DNA from: Leptobrachium leishanense
Taxonomy: Eukaryota; Chordata; Amphibia; Anura; Megophryidae
Reading direction: 5' to 3'
Assembly: GCA_009667805.1 (NCBI GenBank)
Contig: CM019063.1
Coordinates: 60,620,881-60,684,880 of the forward strand
Length of the DNA: 64,000 nucleotides
A program made the position numbers and the translations under genes. Each line of letters begins with the position of its first letter. Positions within the stretch are counted from its first letter, which is position 1. Positions 60,318-64,000 of this stretch are shown piece after piece. The notes below the pieces were generated by a model that saw only the letters and a list, made by a program, of their open reading frames with translations, was not told where the DNA came from and searched no databases.

Positions 60318-61137
60318 CATATGTGTATTGCACTGGCCCAGGAGCTCCATTCGTCAGTAAAGGACCTGGCACTTCCCGTAGGGGCAATTGCATCCCACTC
60401 TTATAGGGATTGTGCTGATATGGTTCCCGGGGTTTATGTATATTGTTCGCTGCGCGAGTGGTAGCCCCCGGCTTCTCATCTTCACTTTCATCTTCGCTAT
60501 CCTCCTGGGATACTAATTTATATACGCTCCCATCGGGCATCTCAATCTTTCCTGGTGGGACCTCTCTGTCTCCTCCACCCGCCGCCCCCTGTTCTTCTTC
60601 TGCGATATTGCATTGCGGCGCGAAGGGAGCCGGCCGGGAAGTAGCAGCTGCCTGCTCCCCCCTCGCCGCCCGCGCAACCACGGCACTCAAAGCTTCTCTA
60701 GCCGCCCCATAGCATGATGGGTATGGCGGGGGCAAGGGATCACCCTCCTCTGGGTGTTCTATCAACACCGATCTCTCTTTCTCTTTATTATTTGGTGGTA
60801 CCCACTTCTTGTGTTGTCCCGCTATCATTATAAAATGACTTTTATCTTTTACACAGTATCTCCATATATCTATATACGGATACTGCTCAGGATGTCCGCA
60901 TTTCCCGGTAACTTGGAAATGCACTCTCTGTATTAGCTCCGGGTCCATTGTCCCCTGCTCCGGCCACTCTGAAACTAACAGTGGCCACACAATTGTACAC
61001 ATTAATGTTAGCTTCTCCTTAGTTAATTCCACACCATAATCATGCGTTGTATATAACGCTTCAAAATTCCGCACCATATACCCTAGGGGCGTCTCACCCT
61101 CCTTTACCTTCTTGGGCTTGGATGACCCGTTACCCAT
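60318..61137 (-). pseudogene. ERV gag, matrix part
   Basis: It starts MGNGSSKPKK, where glycine 2 and following serines form a likely N-myristoylation signal for membrane targeting. A proline-rich PLPPPYPSC region carries a PPPY late-domain-like motif. It is open up to the Gypsy junction at 60,317; the CATAT duplication lies at the split. The ATG at 61,135-61,137 is preferred over upstream in-frame codons because of the myristoylation start. Confidence 0.85.
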
Positions 61138-62203
61138 TGTTTCCCTTAAAAATAACAGTAACCTTTTTACAACACAGATATTACTTTTTAGCAATGACAA
61201 TTAAAATCTACAGTCTGGTACTCCGTCAACAGTTCATAAATCGGATTCGCTTCCTCCGTCAGTAGCCGGACTGTAGTCGCCTGAGCCAGAAACGTACTTC
61301 GGGAGTCCACTCTCAAGTTTGCTTTCTCGCAGGGCGAGTAGGCGCTCGTTCACTCACAGCATTCAAATCACTCACAGCACGTACTGTACCAGATACTTTC
61401 AGCACAAAACAAAACATAAACAATTCAACTCTTTCTACTAGCCGAAGGCACGCCGTCCCTCCTTTTGGCTCCTTACACCCCGTTAATTGAACTCTAACTC
61501 TTGCCTGCTTGTGACTATGTGCACCCCGTTCTATAACAATCCCCATCTGCAATTCCAATTTGCCTATGGGCAATCTACCCACCTGGCACCACTACCTCTG
61601 CAGCTACCTCTGATCTCAATTGGCCCTCTTCACTACACGACGTACACACTAGCACTGACTCAGGGCTCTCAGCCCAGTCACAGAAATCCCTCCTCCTTTC
61701 CTGGTCCACGTGCAGAAGCTCTGTTTACAAACACTGACTATGACTATGCAACTCCACGTGGCTACTTTCTCCCTCTCTTGCAGAACTACCCTTTAGTTAA
61801 CATCTGATCCCCCGGGTCCAGACACGCGCTAGCCACTTTCTGGCCCCGTGCTATATGCGGCGAGTTCAGTATGTCAACCAGACCGTGGCCGCGGGTCTCC
61901 TTATCCGACTTTCGGTCGGACATTTCCCTTTATACCGGTATCTCTGATACACATACAAACATAGAAGACACTTTACCTATCGCTGCGCTGATCGCTGTTT
62001 CCTCAGACTCGGTGGTGTCCCAGCTTCCCGGGCCGGAGGTCCGTTTGGGACGAGACGAGGTCCACTGAACAGGAAATCCTGCTTGGCGCCTGCAGATGTC
62101 AGCTCACCTTCAACAGACGCCTAACCAACGGGATCACTCGCACCTGCAGTCAACTGCTACAGTGTTCAGCAGCCGTTGCCTATGCCGGCAAAGGGCCCGT
62201 ATC
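61138..62203 (-). other. ERV 5' leader
   Basis: About 1,070 bases between primer site and gag start. Short frames only. No splice donor or packaging signal could be assigned with confidence. Confidence 0.5.
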
Positions 62204-62221
62204 CCGGCTATCGAGCCCCCA
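62204..62221 (-). other. ERV primer binding site, tRNA-Pro type
   Basis: On the - strand TGGGGGCTCGATAGCCGG follows the LTR end after TTTCT. TGGGGGCTCG is the start of the proline tRNA primer site used by many gammaretroviruses; later bases differ slightly. Confidence 0.8.
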
Positions 62222-62226
62222 AGAAA

Positions 62227-62910
62227 TGTAACCGGAATCACTAGGTTCACTTCAGGACGGCGCCGGACCGGACACAAGCAAGGATTGTCTGAACACGAGT
62301 CTCTTCAGGAAAGGAAAACTTTATTGTGTCGTCACACAAATGCTCACACAGGATTGAATCGCAAAGAGTGAGCCCCGTCTCCCCCCCGACAAGGGGTTTT
62401 ATACCCCAAATACATAATTAGGTACATCCCAATTAGCCCACCTCCCGATGACACTTTATTCCACCCCACGTGGGTTAATACCTCCCAATTTTAGTACAAA
62501 GGCATTCCATACATTGACCGTAAATTGGCAAACTTCATGTTAGTCTGACAGTTTGTGATTTGCTGCCGCACTCAATCCGGGCCGTGCCCACCTCCCTAAA
62601 GGCTATGTTTATTTATTACAGATAAAGCATGGTCTGGTTTCTACGCTCTCTTTGTCTCTCTGTAGACCTCGGTGACCTTGCAGTATCCATTTGTCATCCT
62701 GTCTCTCCGTGCCAAGAGCTGGCCGCATTTTCCCTTTGTTTTATTGCTTCTCTGTTAATCTACCACATTCCTAAGATTCTATGTAAGCTTCATTCTAGTG
62801 TCTAGTGAAATCTATCTAGTTATTTGCAAGTGAACCAATATTCTGAACAAGATGGCCGCTTGGCTCATAATAGCGACCATCTTCCAGCCTAATTCCACTT
62901 CAAAATGACA
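62227..62910 (-). repeat. ERV 5' LTR
   Basis: On the - strand it would run from TGTCATTTTG (62,910) to GGTTACA (62,227), 684 bp. TATAAAA is at 62,397-62,403 and AATAAA at 62,320-62,325, leaving an R region of about 60-70 bases and U5 to the primer site. The outer edge is inferred from TG...CA ends and the start of PLE sequence; no partner LTR exists in the window to confirm it. Confidence 0.7.
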
Positions 62911-63412
62911 CAAAAACCGCAGAAAAACCAGCACTCCAGGGATTCTCAAAGTTTTCCTTTATTCATTCCATAAAAAGTCAACGTTTCGGCTCACAATAAT
63001 GAGCCTTCCTCAGGACATACATGTACACACAATGACATACATCGTTTAAATAGATCCTGTAATCAATGTACAAACAAAGTTCCTAATCACTCACCACCTG
63101 GTGTATCGCAATCCCGGCGTGTCTTTCGTGTTACTGCGCATGAGCCGACTCCCGGTGCCTCCTTCTGACATCACACCAGTTGCCCAGGCGACGCCAGCGT
63201 GTATACACAGCGCAATACTTCCAACGCTGGTTACCTGCACCTCTCTGTTACCGGGGGTGAGAGCTAGAAAAATAAAATCAAAAATGCCACCACCTACTAC
63301 CCTCAGCCATAATATCGGAAAACAACCCCTAACAACAGTAAACGCTGGTTTATACTGAACTGTCAACACTAAGATCCTGTCACTGCTTAGGCTTAAAACA
63401 TCAGTAATCAGT
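62911..63412 (-). mobile_element. PLE 3 pseudo-LTR with hammerhead motif
   Basis: Non-coding sequence downstream (on the - strand) of a GIY-YIG domain, with hammerhead motif 8 at 62,976-63,030. CCTTTATTCATTCC precedes the ribozyme on the + strand. Confidence 0.6.
62976..63030 (-). ncRNA. Hammerhead ribozyme motif 8
   Basis: The - strand reads GTC, CTGAGGA, stem II GGCTCA-TTATTG-TGAGCC (6-bp perfect), GAAA, ACGT, T and GAC. Core fits CTGANGA. Stem I as read is only GTC/GAC plus weak extension; stem III is a short self-complementary ACGT. Confidence 0.7.
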
Positions 63413-63797
63413 CTACAAAAAGACTGAATACATACTCCTCTCATTGAGTCCATTAGGGTGGACTGTGTCCAACCTATGGATCCAGTGAGCCTCCCTCTGA
63501 AGGAGTATCAGTGCCCTATCCCCACCTCTTCTTAATGGAGGAATGTGATCGATTGCTATAAATTTAAGAGAAGATAAAGGATGACCAGACTCCAAAAAAT
63601 GCCTTGCTACTGGCTTATCAGACTTTCCGTCTCTATACGCTATCCTAATGTTCGATCTATGGGTGCGTATTCTTTCACACAGTGGGGTGACTGTTTTCCC
63701 CACATACATTAAGCCACACGAACATGAGATTTTATAGACCACATACTCCGTCCTACAAGTGATAGTATGCCGTATAAAATAACGTTTCCCCGTATGG
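63413..63797 (-). pseudogene. PLE 3 GIY-YIG endonuclease domain
   Basis: The - strand encodes EYVVYKISCSCGLMYVGKTV (GIY-YIG core), RTHRSNIRIAYRDGKSDKPV and ARHFLESGH, then REAHWIHRLDTVHPNGLNE, the usual PLE C-terminus. The upstream RT is not present; at 63,797 the sequence turns into an inverted copy of itself. Confidence 0.88.
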
Positions 63798-64000
63798 GGA
63801 TGTCGGAACTCCTTGGCCATACGGGGAAACGTTATTTTATACGGCATACTATCACTTGTAGGACGGAGTATGTGGTCTATAAAATCTCATGTCCATGTGG
63901 CTTAATGTATGTGGGGAAAACAGTCACCCCACTGTGTGAAAGAATACGCAACCATAGATCGAACATTAGGATAGCGTATAGAGACGGAAAGTCTGATAAG
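63614..64000. repeat. Head-to-head palindrome of PLE endonuclease sequence
   Basis: 63,614-63,797 and 63,817-64,000 are inverted copies with about three differences in 184 bases, around a 19-base spacer. The right arm runs to the window end, so the true length is unknown. Both arms encode the GIY-YIG core; the right arm has CPCG where the left has CSCG. Confidence 0.93.
63848..64000 (+). pseudogene. PLE GIY-YIG domain, + strand copy, partial
   Basis: The right palindrome arm reads ITCRTEYVVYKISCPCGLMY and VGKTVTPLCERIRNHRSN on the + strand and is open to the window edge. It is either a second PLE insertion facing the first or a duplicated part. Confidence 0.8.

Larger units (their letters stand above)
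48064..62910 (-). mobile_element. Endogenous retrovirus, class I (gamma-like), split by Gypsy
   Basis: On the - strand: LTR (62,910-62,227), proline-type primer site, long leader, gag (from 61,137), then after a 7-kb Gypsy insertion the rest of gag, protease, RT, RNase H and integrase down to 48,064. No env and no 3' LTR are found before the palindrome at 47,768, so the 3' end is lost. Several stops and frame changes in pol make it defective. The gag-pro arrangement in one frame across a single stop is gammaretrovirus-like. Confidence 0.85.

Noticed and set aside
61313..62371. Short open frames in the ERV leader and LTR
   Set aside because: No motif or conserved start; the LTR and leader signals explain the region.

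Overview
The window is vertebrate nuclear DNA, most likely from an amphibian, probably a frog. One host gene is recognisable, the single-stranded-DNA-binding transcription coactivator SUB1/PC4, with short introns and GT-AG splice sites. Almost everything else is transposable element (TE). The mix of DIRS tyrosine-recombinase elements, Penelope-like elements (PLE), Tc1, piggyBac- and hAT-type MITEs, a CR1-like LINE fragment, a chromodomain Ty3/Gypsy element and an endogenous retrovirus is what large amphibian genomes carry. The species is an inference.

Layout. 1-2,500: 5' flank with MITEs and hairpins. 2,500-11,420: SUB1 on the + strand: CpG-rich promoter and non-coding exon 1, four coding exons (4,717-9,850), and a 3' UTR with two candidate poly(A) signals. 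Intron 1 holds a remarkable T/C-rich tandem array. 11,590-22,670: a Penelope-like element on the - strand with directly repeated flanks (pLTRs), interrupted by a SINE, a Tc1 copy, piggyBac-like MITEs, a CR1 fragment and two TIR elements. 22,676-24,825: a stretch bounded by inverted repeats, with a 39-bp minisatellite. 24,867-37,450: one DIRS-type element on the - strand (gag, RT, RNase H, tyrosine recombinase), split by two Tc1 insertions, a piggyBac-like element and a hAT MITE. 37,690-47,130: PLE pieces, a Tc1 fragment and a 4.3-kb hAT-type element that carries an L1-ORF1-only retroelement. 47,133-47,768: a broken piggyBac-like MITE and an 81-bp perfect palindrome. 48,064-62,910: a class I, gamma-like endogenous retrovirus on the - strand, its gag split by a young Ty3/Gypsy element (53,248-60,317), which is itself split by an ORF1-derived retroelement. 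62,911-64,000: PLE sequence ending in a head-to-head palindrome that leaves the window.

The most notable signals are: (1) about 35 tandem units in SUB1 intron 1, each shaped like a 3' splice site; (2) a set of hammerhead-ribozyme motifs with stem II sequences that differ but still pair, linked to the PLE pieces; (3) three full-length-looking insertions of a retroelement family built from L1 ORF1 without ORF2, each with target-site duplications and each nested in another TE; (4) a Gypsy element whose primer site is complementary to a segment of its own LTR, implying Tf1/sushi-type self-priming; (5) strings of consecutive hairpins inside piggyBac-like elements. The elements do not form one pathway. 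They are layers of insertion, and nesting gives their order: retrovirus before Gypsy before the ORF1 element; DIRS before the piggyBac-like element before the ORF1 element; PLE before hAT before the ORF1 element.
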